NCBI GenBank assembly: GCA_017629215.1
Contig: JAGBXP010000006.1
Location: 16,071-80,070 of the forward strand
Direction: 5' to 3'
Length of the DNA: 64,000 nt
Source of the DNA: a bacterium
GTDB taxonomy: Bacteria > Cyanobacteriota > Vampirovibrionia > Gastranaerophilales > Gastranaerophilaceae
Notes under the pieces: generated by a model
What the model was told of the DNA's origin: nothing
What the model saw: only the letters and a program-made list of their open reading frames with translations
Database searches by the model: none
Program-made: the position numbers and the translations under genes
Shown: in pieces, positions 1-7,750 of the stretch
Layout: the number at the start of each line of letters is the position of its first letter
How positions within the stretch are numbered: the first letter of the stretch is position 1

Positions 1-157
1 TGGAAAGAAATCAGAATCTATTACTTATTATAAAAAAGCAATAGATTTATGTAGAAACGAAAAAGAAAAGAACCGTGTAAAAAGGACATACGAAAATTTT
101 GTAGAAAATGAAAATATTAGACTGGCTCTTCTAAGAAAACAACAAGGTCTAAAATAG
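1..157 (+). CDS. C-terminal end of an unidentified protein (partial, starts before the window)
   Basis: An open frame enters from the left edge (codons in phase with base 2) and ends in TAG at 155-157. The visible 51 residues are rich in Lys, Glu, Asn and Tyr and look helical; a stretch reading YYKKAIDLC resembles the second helix of a TPR repeat, so the protein may end in TPR-like repeats. The next gene starts 9 bases after the stop with its Shine-Dalgarno TAGGAG overlapping the stop codon, so the two are probably co-transcribed. Function is not recognisable from this fragment. Confidence 0.6.
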   Translation, partial: GKKSESITYYKKAIDLCRNEKEKNRVKRTYENFVENENIRLALLRKQQGLK

Positions 158-166
158 GAGATTTTA

Positions 167-916
167 ATGAAAAAAGCTTTTAATTATATGTTCTTAGATA
201 ATCATTTTTTTAAAAAATTTATTACCTTTTTTGTGTATGTATTTATATTGGTATATTGTTCAAACTTTTCATTAACAGGTTGCAATGGAACAATATCGTT
301 AAATTTTTTTAATGGTATTATTCTAATGCTAATTTTTTTATTAGGATATTCGATTTTTGAGGGTTATAAAATAGCGATTATTAAATCAATCGATATTGAA
401 AAAGATAAATATACAATTTTACCTGTGTTTAATATAAAAAAAGATTTAGAAATTGGTATAAAATATTTGATTTCATTTTTAATATTTTCTATACCGATAT
501 TTTGTATAATTGGAGCATTTGGTTTTATTGTAGGTTTTGCACCAATGTTAAACATGCCAACTTTTCTAACTAATACATCTTGCATTCTGCTCTTTTTGTC
601 TGTATTTGTTTATATTGTATATTTTATCTGTTTTTTACCTGCGAACATTATTATTTTTACAAAAACAAACTGTATTTGGAGTTTTTATAAATTCGAAGAA
701 ATATTTAAACTAGTATCCATTAATAAAAAAGAATATATAAAAACAACAATAATGTTTTTTATATTAGGAATAGCTATAGAAGAATGTTATAGAGTATCTT
801 TAATTCTAAATAGTCAGTCAATAATATTATTTCTATTAATATCATTTTTGATGGCTGGTATAATAACATATCTAACATTTGTTGGTTGTTATGTAGTAGC
901 TAGAATAAAGCAATAA
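167..916 (+). CDS. Multi-pass membrane protein, possibly DUF4013-like
   Basis: This 249-residue protein has about six hydrophobic segments (roughly residues 18-40, 48-66, 95-125, 135-160, 193-210 and 218-245) separated by short charged loops, so it sits in the cytoplasmic membrane. The arrangement, with a 'DLEIGIKYLISFLIF' segment following a polar loop, recalls DUF4013 proteins, whose role is unknown; this assignment is tentative. It starts at ATG with a good TAGGAG site and follows the preceding truncated gene by only 9 bases. Codon use is as AT-rich as its neighbours. No catalytic motif is visible. Confidence 0.65.
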   Translation: MKKAFNYMFLDNHFFKKFITFFVYVFILVYCSNFSLTGCNGTISLNFFNGIILMLIFLLGYSIFEGYKIAIIKSIDIEKDKYTILPVFNIKKDLEIGIKYLISFLIFSIPIFCIIGAFGFIVGFAPMLNMPTFLTNTSCILLFLSVFVYIVYFICFLPANIIIFTKTNCIWSFYKFEEIFKLVSINKKEYIKTTIMFFILGIAIEECYRVSLILNSQSIILFLLISFLMAGIITYLTFVGCYVVARIKQ

Positions 917-1254
917 AATTAAGCCAACATTCTTATTCGTTCTATATTTGGGATAATTTTATAATCTGAAGAAGTAACGATATTTTATGCGATTTATTCA
1001 CAAAAAGTTCCAATACCGATATGTTCGGGAAAGTTTTTATTGTAGAGATAAATATATTATCTTGCCGCTAAAATTTATTTATTATTCATGCAATGAATTG
1101 CACGCTACTAGCTAACTTTAAATACAATTGAAAAAGTCGCAAAATATTTAGGTAGACGTATTGTTTTATTATTTGTTCAATGTTCCATGTGTTTGAGAAC
1201 CAACAAAGGCGGAGCCTTTGGAGGATACAGCTTTCTTGTCCACTTGTATTGAGA
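917..1254. other. Intergenic region downstream of converging genes
   Basis: No convincing gene lies between the membrane protein (plus) and the end of flhA (minus). A short perfect hairpin with arms CAAAGGC and GCCTTTG is at 1204-1220, about 35 bases beyond the flhA stop codon, but it lacks a U tract on either strand, so it is at best a weak terminator or a transcript-end stem. A short palindrome TGCAATgaATTGCA lies at 1088-1101. Nothing else is recognised. Confidence 0.5.
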
Positions 1255-3342
1255 TTAGTAACCTGCTGATTCTCCAATTGTATCAACGGCTTCAACTTTA
1301 ATATCTGTAATAAGCTCAGAATATGAAATTACTACAATTGTCGGTATATGACGTTCAAGAAGTTGATAAAGAGGTAGTCTAATTCTTGGAGAGCATAATA
1401 TTACAGGCTGTGTCCCTATTGTTTGATGAGCTCTCATCAAGGTCATCGCTGTAGATTCGATTAAGTCTTGAACTTGCATTGGATTTAACAAGAACATTGT
1501 ACCCAATTCAGTTCTTTGACAACTATCATCAAGAGTTTTTTCCCATTCTGGAGAAAGAGTCAATGCGTAAAGAACTTTATCTCTATCAACATTTGTTAAA
1601 CATATTTGACGACCAAGCGCTGCTCTAAGTCTTTCTGATAGGATATCAGGTTCCTTTGAAAATCTTGCATAATCACAAAGTCGTTCAAATACAAAAATAA
1701 TATCCTTTATTGAAACCTTTTCTCTGATAAGATTTACAAAGATTTTTCTTAAATCTGATGTTGAAATAATTGCAGGTACGAGGTCGTTGACCAATGTAGG
1801 GTCTTGAGAACGCACAAGTTCCATAAGTTTAAGAACATCGGTTTTTGTCATTACTTCATCAACGTGTTTTCTTACACATTCTTGTAAATGAGTAACAAGA
1901 ACGTCAGTAGCATCAACTGCTGTAACATTTTTAGTGGCTTTTGCATCTTCTTCATTTATCCAATATGCTTGGGTTTGATATGTTGGATCAACACCAATAA
2001 TTGCATCTTCTGGAATGGTCTTTTTCACAGAATCCCACTGATCTGCAATTACCATGTATTTGTTTGGATAAACAAAGCCAGAAGCGACAACATTATTACG
2101 AATTGATATAACGTACTCATTAGCTTCTAAGGCAGATGAATCCATGATGCGAATATTTGGCAAAATATATCCCAATTCATCAGTAACTCTTTGACGAAGA
2201 GCTGCAATTTTAGCAAGTAATTGACCTTCCTGATCTGGGTCTGCTATAACAAGAAGTCCTGCTCCAACTTGAAGGCTTAATACGTCAACGCCAAGTCTTT
2301 CGTACATTTTATTAGGGTTAACTAAATCTTGCATATTTTGACGCACGCTTTCTAATTGACCTAATTGAGATTGTACGTCTGCGTTAACTAATACAGAGAA
2401 GCCTGCTATTGCAAGGATTATTGTGAATATCAAAAATGGTAAGAATGGTAGACCTGTGATTGGACAAGTAACAGTTATTAGTCCTAAGAATAATGCTGCA
2501 AAAAATAGTGAATAAGGCTTTGCCATTATTTGGTTTGTTAAATCACCACCCAATGATGTATTACCAGCAGAAGCACGAGTCATGACAATACCTGCTGCGA
2601 TTGACATTAGTAAAGATGGTAGCTGTGAAGCAAGACCATCACCGATGGTTAAGACAGTATATTTACTAACAGCATCTCCTATCGGCATTTTGTCAACTAA
2701 ACAACCAATTGTTAAACCACCAATAATATTAATTATAACGATGATGATACCAGCCATAGTATCACCTTTTACAAACTTCATAGAACCGTCCATTGAACCG
2801 AATAAACTTGATTCTCTTTGTAGGTCTTCACGTTTCTGAACAGCTTCTTCTGGAGAGATTAAGCCTGCGTTAAAATCGGCATCAATAGTCATTTGTTTAC
2901 CAGGCATAGCGTCTAATGCAAAACGAGCTGCAACTTCTGCAATACGCTCTGCACCTTTCGTAATTACCATAAATTGTACAACGGTAATAATTAAGAATAT
3001 TACACCACCAACAATCATGTTTCCACCTGTTACAAATGTCCCAAATGCGTGGATAACTTCTCCAGCATCTCCCTTTGCTAGGATCAAACGTGTTGATGCA
3101 ATTGAAAGAACCAGTCGGAACATTGTACCTATAAGGATAATTGATGGAAATGCAGCTAATTCAAGAGGTTTTTGTACATATAGGGATATCATCAAAAGAA
3201 CAATACCCAAGGTGATATTTAAACTTATTGAAAAATTGATAACCCAATTAGGCATCTCCATAATAAGAATCAAAACTAATGTCATTACGAATAATGCCAA
3301 AAATATTTCCGATATAGGTTTGTTTTGCCCTTCTGCTGCCAT
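1255..3342 (-). CDS. flhA: Flagellar export apparatus protein FlhA
   Basis: FlhA forms the nonameric ring of the flagellar type III export gate. The 695-residue length is normal for the family. The N-terminal half (residues ~15-330) holds about eight membrane helices with the conserved 'SIILIGTMFRLVLSIASTR' type segment and the cytoplasmic FHIPEP loop around residues 145-190 (GKQMTIDADFNAGLI). The C-terminal ~350 residues form the cytoplasmic substrate/chaperone docking domain (SALEANEYVI, RLRAALGRQI). It is the last gene of the minus-strand run fliE-fliF-fliG slot-fliH-flhA and abuts fliH with no gap. Injectisome homologues (SctV) look similar, but the flagellar neighbours settle the assignment. 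fliI, which often follows fliH, is not here. Confidence 0.97.
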   Translation of the reverse strand: MAAEGQNKPISEIFLALFVMTLVLILIMEMPNWVINFSISLNITLGIVLLMISLYVQKPLELAAFPSIILIGTMFRLVLSIASTRLILAKGDAGEVIHAFGTFVTGGNMIVGGVIFLIITVVQFMVITKGAERIAEVAARFALDAMPGKQMTIDADFNAGLISPEEAVQKREDLQRESSLFGSMDGSMKFVKGDTMAGIIIVIINIIGGLTIGCLVDKMPIGDAVSKYTVLTIGDGLASQLPSLLMSIAAGIVMTRASAGNTSLGGDLTNQIMAKPYSLFFAALFLGLITVTCPITGLPFLPFLIFTIILAIAGFSVLVNADVQSQLGQLESVRQNMQDLVNPNKMYERLGVDVLSLQVGAGLLVIADPDQEGQLLAKIAALRQRVTDELGYILPNIRIMDSSALEANEYVISIRNNVVASGFVYPNKYMVIADQWDSVKKTIPEDAIIGVDPTYQTQAYWINEEDAKATKNVTAVDATDVLVTHLQECVRKHVDEVMTKTDVLKLMELVRSQDPTLVNDLVPAIISTSDLRKIFVNLIREKVSIKDIIFVFERLCDYARFSKEPDILSERLRAALGRQICLTNVDRDKVLYALTLSPEWEKTLDDSCQRTELGTMFLLNPMQVQDLIESTAMTLMRAHQTIGTQPVILCSPRIRLPLYQLLERHIPTIVVISYSELITDIKVEAVDTIGESAGY

Positions 3343-4116
3343 CTATATATTACCTTTTAATGCTTGTTTGATGATTTCTATTTGTGTATTAACCGAAGCG
3401 TCTACAATACCATTATTGGTTTGTAATATACACCCACCATCTTCAATTGATGGGTCAGATATAATATTTATTTTGGTATCTATGCCATATTGATATGTTA
3501 TGTTTGGAATTGTATCTTTAATAAATTGAACAGCTTGTGGTTTTACTCTTATTGTAATTTTTTGTTCACTTTTAGATACGGTTTTAAGAATGTCAATTAT
3601 TGTATTAATAATAGCTTGTGGATCAGAATCAAGCTCTTTTTTTACTATGGTTTTTGCAATATTAACACTTATTTCTAAAATATCAGGAGCAATATATTCA
3701 AAGACTTCTTTTGTCGCATTCATAAAGTTGGACATTTCAGCTCTAAATTTTTCAATATCGGAATTAGCTTTTTCTAGTCCCAAACGATAACCTTCTTCAA
3801 ATGCTGATTTTTTAATATTTTCTGATTCTTCTTGGGCTCTTGAAATAAGATTTCTATCATCAATTCTACGATATCCTCTTCTTCGAGATCCTCTTCGTTT
3901 TTCTTGTCTTTGAGTAAAATCAATGTTTTCTATGTCAAATAAATCTATTTCTTGAGGTTTAACTTCTGTTTCAATTTGAGTTTCTTCAATTTTATTTTTT
4001 GGAACTTCAATTTCAACCTCTTCTTTAAGGCTGGTAGTAATTTCTTCCTGAATAGGAAGCTCTTTTATTGGCTTATTATTTATTTTATTTTTTTGATTAT
4101 TTTTTTTTATAATCAT
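3343..4116 (-). CDS. fliH: Flagellar assembly protein FliH (export ATPase stator)
   Basis: FliH is the peripheral stalk that holds the FliI ATPase to the export machinery. The 257-residue protein has a long acidic and basic, low-complexity N-terminus (residues 1-95), then the helical stalk beginning 'FEEGYRLGLEKA' with the spaced Gly typical of FliH, and a C-terminal domain (residues ~130-257) resembling the V/F-ATPase E/delta subunit ('IAKTIVKKEL', 'ITIRVKPQAVQFI', 'IEDGGCILQTNNGIVDASVNTQIEII'). It lies between the fliG-slot gene and flhA, spaced 7 bases and 0 bases. The N-terminal extension is poorly conserved and rich in Lys/Glu. Confidence 0.9.
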   Translation of the reverse strand: MIIKKNNQKNKINNKPIKELPIQEEITTSLKEEVEIEVPKNKIEETQIETEVKPQEIDLFDIENIDFTQRQEKRRGSRRRGYRRIDDRNLISRAQEESENIKKSAFEEGYRLGLEKANSDIEKFRAEMSNFMNATKEVFEYIAPDILEISVNIAKTIVKKELDSDPQAIINTIIDILKTVSKSEQKITIRVKPQAVQFIKDTIPNITYQYGIDTKINIISDPSIEDGGCILQTNNGIVDASVNTQIEIIKQALKGNI

Positions 4117-4123
4117 TTTTATT

Positions 4124-5179
4124 CTATACGCTTTCTTCTAAATACTGTACAACTATGCCAGCAACTTTAAGTGGTAGATTACCATATTCGCCATCATTAG
4201 CTTGAGAGACAAATCTTTTAACAAATGGTCGCTCTCTTTTGAGTGCTTTTTCAACTTTTTCTCTAGATGCTGTTTTATAAAGTCTCATTATATCCGTAAC
4301 AACATTTTCTTTTGTAAGCTTTTTCTTTATTGGTAGAAAATCTTTCATTTCTTTAAGGCAATCTGTTAACAAATCGCTATCAATTTGAGATTCTAAATTC
4401 GCCATATTCATATATTGTGAAATTTTAAGCGAATCGTTTGAATTAAATTTGTTTAATATTGTGGTAACTTTATCTTGTGAAAGTATTTTAAGTACAAGTG
4501 CTAAGGTCATTAACCTCATTTGTTTGTTGGTAATACAGTTATTAGCTATTGTATTTTGGGCAATTTCTTTTTCTTTTTCTCTTTTTTGTTTATTTTTTCT
4601 TTCTTCTCTTTGTTTTCTAGCCTCTGCGGCATTTCTTTCAGACTCCTCTGCTAATTCTTGTTGTTTTTTCATTTGTTCAGCTTGAGCCTGTTGTGCCATT
4701 GAGTCAATATTAGATTGACTTTCTGCTTTGTTTTTTGTTTCAGAGTCAATAATACCCTTTTTTTCTAATTCTTCAATAGACTCTTTGTAAACTTTTATAA
4801 CGTGATGTTCTACAGCTTGTAATAATTGATCTTGTGGGATTTTACGTATAACAGCTTGTTTTGCGATTTCAAAGATTGTAAACGCTATTTTTTGCATAAT
4901 ACTATCCCAGTATTGAGGAAGTATGCCTGAATGAATAAGGTCTATTGATTTATGAAATGACCATTCAGCAATAATTTGTGTGATAAGAACAGCTTGTTCG
5001 GCATTAAGGTTTAAAGAAGTATCATTATATAACGCTTCTCCTGCAAGATGTGTAAAATTCCCTAAAGTTTTTACAATATATTCTTTTTCATTATCATTCA
5101 ATTCGGCAGGTACTAATTCTTTAGCTTGCTCTGCCATTGAAGTCGCAAATTCTTTATAATCAAAACCTTCTATTGCCAT
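4124..5179 (-). CDS. Divergent FliG-like flagellar protein in the fliG position
   Basis: The 351-residue protein lies exactly where fliG normally sits, between fliF and fliH. It is not an obvious FliG: residues ~1-145 are helical without the usual FliG-N sequence, residues ~150-205 are a charged coiled coil rich in Glu, Lys, Arg and Gln, and only the C-terminal third (residues ~210-350) has a helical pattern that could correspond to FliG middle/C domains ('LVLKILSQDKVTTILNKF', 'LLTDCLKEMKDFL'). The EHPQ motif of typical FliG middle domains is absent. A role as rotor/switch protein or FliF partner is inferred from position. It could instead be a lineage-specific component, with true fliG elsewhere. 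Confidence 0.6.
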   Translation of the reverse strand: MAIEGFDYKEFATSMAEQAKELVPAELNDNEKEYIVKTLGNFTHLAGEALYNDTSLNLNAEQAVLITQIIAEWSFHKSIDLIHSGILPQYWDSIMQKIAFTIFEIAKQAVIRKIPQDQLLQAVEHHVIKVYKESIEELEKKGIIDSETKNKAESQSNIDSMAQQAQAEQMKKQQELAEESERNAAEARKQREERKNKQKREKEKEIAQNTIANNCITNKQMRLMTLALVLKILSQDKVTTILNKFNSNDSLKISQYMNMANLESQIDSDLLTDCLKEMKDFLPIKKKLTKENVVTDIMRLYKTASREKVEKALKRERPFVKRFVSQANDGEYGNLPLKVAGIVVQYLEESV

Positions 5180-5371
5180 TAAAAATTTCCCCAGTCTGAG
5201 ATATAGTTAACCCAATCTTATTATATATTTAAAAATGTGTTATATCCTCATATATATTAATGATTTTAATGCAAAAAACTATATTTTTTTAACAAAAGTT
5301 TACAAATTCAAGTTGATAGACTGGAAAAAGTTAGGTCTGTAAATTGGTTTGTATTTTAATTTTAAATTTAT

Positions 5372-7036
5372 TTAGCTTTCAATCCAGCTTCTAATTCTTT
5401 CACCAGCTTCGGATTCATCAACACCATCAAATTCTCTTTTAAGTTCTTTAAGAGCATTTTTGATATCAGAACCAGAAGCTTTGATACTAGGTCTATTTTG
5501 TTGTTCTAATAAGCCTTGCTGTAGCTGAGATTGTTTTGCAATCATATCTGCTGCATTTGCACTTAAATCTTTTATTTGTCTTTCTTGAATTTCATTTTGT
5601 TCTCTTAGTCTGATAAGCTCTTCTTCTTGTGCAGCTCTTGCAGAATTGATTTTTTGAGTTAGAGCTTTTTGTCCAAAGAATAGACCAAATGCAAGGAGTG
5701 CAATAGCTAACCACCAAGGATTGCCGTGTTCTGCTTTTATTGGCGCTTTTACATTTTTATCTCCAGCCATGAAAGGATCTAATGATTCAGCAAAAGCTAT
5801 TGTAACATTATCAGGATTAGCTTTAGGACTAGCTGCGTGAGCTATAAGCTCTTTTAATTCTTCTAAAGATAAATCTAGTGGTAAAGCATCTTTTTCAAGA
5901 GTAACTGCAATAGAGATTTCTTCAAGCACCCCTGGTGATATAAATTCATTTGTTTGAATTTTTGTTACGCCAAATTGAGTTTCTTTAGCAGTTCTTGAAT
6001 AACTTCTATTTTGGCTTGAATCAGAACTGCCAGCAGGAAGTCCGTTAGGAAGATAAACACTTACTGCGTTAGTGTTTTTATTTACATCTTGAGTTTGATC
6101 TCCTAGACCTTCAGAGAAGGTTTGTTCGTTTACGGATGTCTTTCTATTTGGATCGTATTCTATAGTGAATTTTTCTACAGGAGCTTGTTTTAAGAATGTT
6201 GAAACTGTAGCTACATATTTTCCAGAGCCAACTAACCTATTTAATTGAGCTTGGACTTTTTCTTGCATATATTTATCTTGTTGCTGTATTCTTTCAATCA
6301 TTTCTGATTGAGCATCAATTAAGCTACTATATACATGTCCATTTGTGTCTGTTATTGAAATGTTTTGAGCTGTTAAACCTGATACACTACCTATTAAAAG
6401 GTTTGATACAGCTTTTATTGTTCCCATATTTAAGGTTTGACCAATAGCTACTGTAAGTTGAACTGTTGCAGTAATCGGTTTTTGCATTGATGTAAACATT
6501 GATTGCTCTGGTATAGAAATAAATACAGAAGCGTTTTCAATTCCATCAATTCTTTTTATTAAACGAGCTAATTCGCCGTTCATAGCTCTTACTAAGCGAA
6601 TTCTTTTATCTTCTTTAGTTGATGTAAAATCGCCTTTATCAAAAACTTCAAGACCTACGTTTTGGTCGTATAAGCCACTTTCAACGATTAACATAATTGC
6701 CATATCTCGTTTTTCTGTTGTACATTTTCCAGGAGTTGTTGTACAACTTTTTGGTTCGAGTCTTAAAACTGATTTAGTACCGTCTACAGCTCTTGTTGCA
6801 ACAATACCATGTTTTGCGAGTAATGCTTGTATTTCTAAAGCTTTGCCAAGATTATCAGTAGTTAATAAATCAACAGGATTTCTTAAAGGGATATTTGAAA
6901 CTTCGATTTGTTCGTTGCCAGGTTTCTTTGTTGCTGAGATTGTTGAACAAACAATAGATACAACAAGCAATAAAACTATGCCTCCAACAATTGAAGCTAA
7001 TAATATTTTGTTTTCTAATAATTGTTTTATATCCAT
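5372..7036 (-). CDS. fliF: Flagellar MS-ring protein FliF
   Basis: FliF builds the membrane-embedded MS ring at the base of the flagellum. The 554-residue protein has an N-terminal membrane helix (residues ~12-33), the ring-building motifs ('NPVDLLTTDNLGKALEIQALLAKHGI', 'MAIMLIVESGLYDQNVGLEVFDKGDFTSTK' and 'RAMNGELARLIKRIDGIENASVFISIPE'), a periplasmic beta-collar region (residues ~265-385), a second membrane helix near residues 440-460 and a cytoplasmic tail. The last ~35 residues ('IKNALKELKREFDGVDESEAGERIRSWIES') match the conserved FliG-binding tail, implying that a FliG-type partner exists. Shine-Dalgarno GGAAGG precedes the ATG. It follows fliE by 48 bases. Confidence 0.96.
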   Translation of the reverse strand: MDIKQLLENKILLASIVGGIVLLLVVSIVCSTISATKKPGNEQIEVSNIPLRNPVDLLTTDNLGKALEIQALLAKHGIVATRAVDGTKSVLRLEPKSCTTTPGKCTTEKRDMAIMLIVESGLYDQNVGLEVFDKGDFTSTKEDKRIRLVRAMNGELARLIKRIDGIENASVFISIPEQSMFTSMQKPITATVQLTVAIGQTLNMGTIKAVSNLLIGSVSGLTAQNISITDTNGHVYSSLIDAQSEMIERIQQQDKYMQEKVQAQLNRLVGSGKYVATVSTFLKQAPVEKFTIEYDPNRKTSVNEQTFSEGLGDQTQDVNKNTNAVSVYLPNGLPAGSSDSSQNRSYSRTAKETQFGVTKIQTNEFISPGVLEEISIAVTLEKDALPLDLSLEELKELIAHAASPKANPDNVTIAFAESLDPFMAGDKNVKAPIKAEHGNPWWLAIALLAFGLFFGQKALTQKINSARAAQEEELIRLREQNEIQERQIKDLSANAADMIAKQSQLQQGLLEQQNRPSIKASGSDIKNALKELKREFDGVDESEAGERIRSWIES

Positions 7037-7084
7037 AAATCCTTCCCTACATTATTATACACATATTAGGCAATTATGAGAAGT

Positions 7085-7426
7085 CTAAATCTGTAATTGC
7101 ATGATTTTATCATACGCTTGTATGACTTTTCCTGTAACAGTAGTTGTTATGTTAACTGCTAATTCTGCTTTTGACATAGCTGTCATAACATCGTGTATAT
7201 CGACATTTTGATTACCCATCATAGCGTCTTTTAATAAGTTATCAGGAGCTTCCATTGTAGTATTTAAGTTTTCTACTAATCCAGACATTACCGATGAAAA
7301 ATCAGCAGTACCGATTTCTTCAACTCTATTCATTCGAGCTGAAGGCATATTGTAACCCCAGGAATCCAGTTTAGTATGTTGTATTCTTGCTTCTAATTCG
7401 TATCTTGGATAAAAACCTTTAAACAT
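7085..7426 (-). CDS. fliE: Flagellar hook-basal body protein FliE
   Basis: FliE joins the MS ring to the rod. At 113 residues it is of normal size. The C-terminal half carries the family pattern: 'NLLKDAMMGNQNVDIHDVMTAMSKAELAVNITTTV' and the final helix with 'GKVIQAYDKIMQLQI'. The N-terminal ~35 residues (MFKGFYPRYELEAR...) are not typical and may be specific to this lineage. It is the first gene of the minus-strand fliE-F-(G)-H-flhA operon, with a strong AGAGGTAA ribosome site and a sigma-28-type promoter ending about 22 bases upstream of the ATG. Confidence 0.9.
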   Translation of the reverse strand: MFKGFYPRYELEARIQHTKLDSWGYNMPSARMNRVEEIGTADFSSVMSGLVENLNTTMEAPDNLLKDAMMGNQNVDIHDVMTAMSKAELAVNITTTVTGKVIQAYDKIMQLQI

Positions 7427-7447
7427 ATCATTACCTCTTTTTTATTT

Positions 7448-7474
7448 TTATCGGATAATTTGTTATAAATTTTA
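7448..7474 (-). promoter_or_regulatory. Predicted sigma-28 (FliA) promoter of the fliE-flhA operon
   Basis: Read on the minus strand, TAAAATTT, an 11-base spacer and TCCGATAA match the sigma-28 consensus TAAAGTTT-N11-GCCGATAA at 7 of 8 positions in each box. It ends 21 bases before the fliE start codon. The exact spacer and position argue that this is real, though FliA dependence is inferred. Confidence 0.7.
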
Positions 7475-7524
7475 ATGTTTGCTAATAAAAATCATCCATT
7501 TATACTATCGTTTTTAATCATTCT

Positions 7525-7551
7525 TAAAGAAAAGTCAAATTCTGTCGTTAA
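7525..7551 (+). promoter_or_regulatory. Possible sigma-28 promoter upstream of the diguanylate cyclase operon
   Basis: TAAAGAAA, an 11-base spacer and GTCGTTAA match the sigma-28 consensus at 5/8 and 6/8 positions. It ends 20 bases before the small gene at 7572. It is weaker than the promoter facing the other way at 7448-7474 and could be coincidental in AT-rich DNA. Confidence 0.4.
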
Positions 7552-7571
7552 CTATAATGAGAGGATTTATT

Positions 7572-7733
7572 ATGAATTTACACGAAGAATGCTTACTTAA
7601 ATATTTATTAAACCCAAAGAATTTATTTACATCTACAGAGATGTTAAAAGTTAATAATGATTTGATAGAGAAAGGGTTAATTGGGAATAATCTTTTTACA
7701 AATTATCAAATTAAACAAAATCCTGTTATATGA
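7572..7733 (+). CDS. Small 53-residue protein of unknown function
   Basis: A short open frame starts at ATG after a GAGAGG ribosome site and encodes 53 residues beginning MNLHEECLLKYLLNPKNLF. It has no membrane segment or known motif. Its stop overlaps an upstream in-frame ATG of the next gene (ATGA at 7730-7733), and the strong AGGAGG site of the next gene follows directly, which suggests translational coupling with the diguanylate cyclase. It could be a real small protein or a leader peptide. No homologue is recognised. Confidence 0.45.
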   Translation: MNLHEECLLKYLLNPKNLFTSTEMLKVNNDLIEKGLIGNNLFTNYQIKQNPVI

Positions 7734-7750
7734 TAGGCTTAGGAGGTCTT

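Noticed and set aside
1086..1295. 69-codon minus-strand ORF overlapping the end of flhA
   Set aside because: Overlaps flhA in another frame with no recognised sequence features.
3017..3493. 158-codon plus-strand ORF opposite flhA
   Set aside because: Antisense shadow of a clear FlhA coding sequence, without a ribosome site.
1255..7426. Reading the flhA-fliF-fliH genes as a type III injectisome
   Set aside because: FliE, FliF with a FliG-binding tail, FlgD, FlgE, FliK and FliS are flagellar-specific, and no needle, secretin or translocon gene is present.
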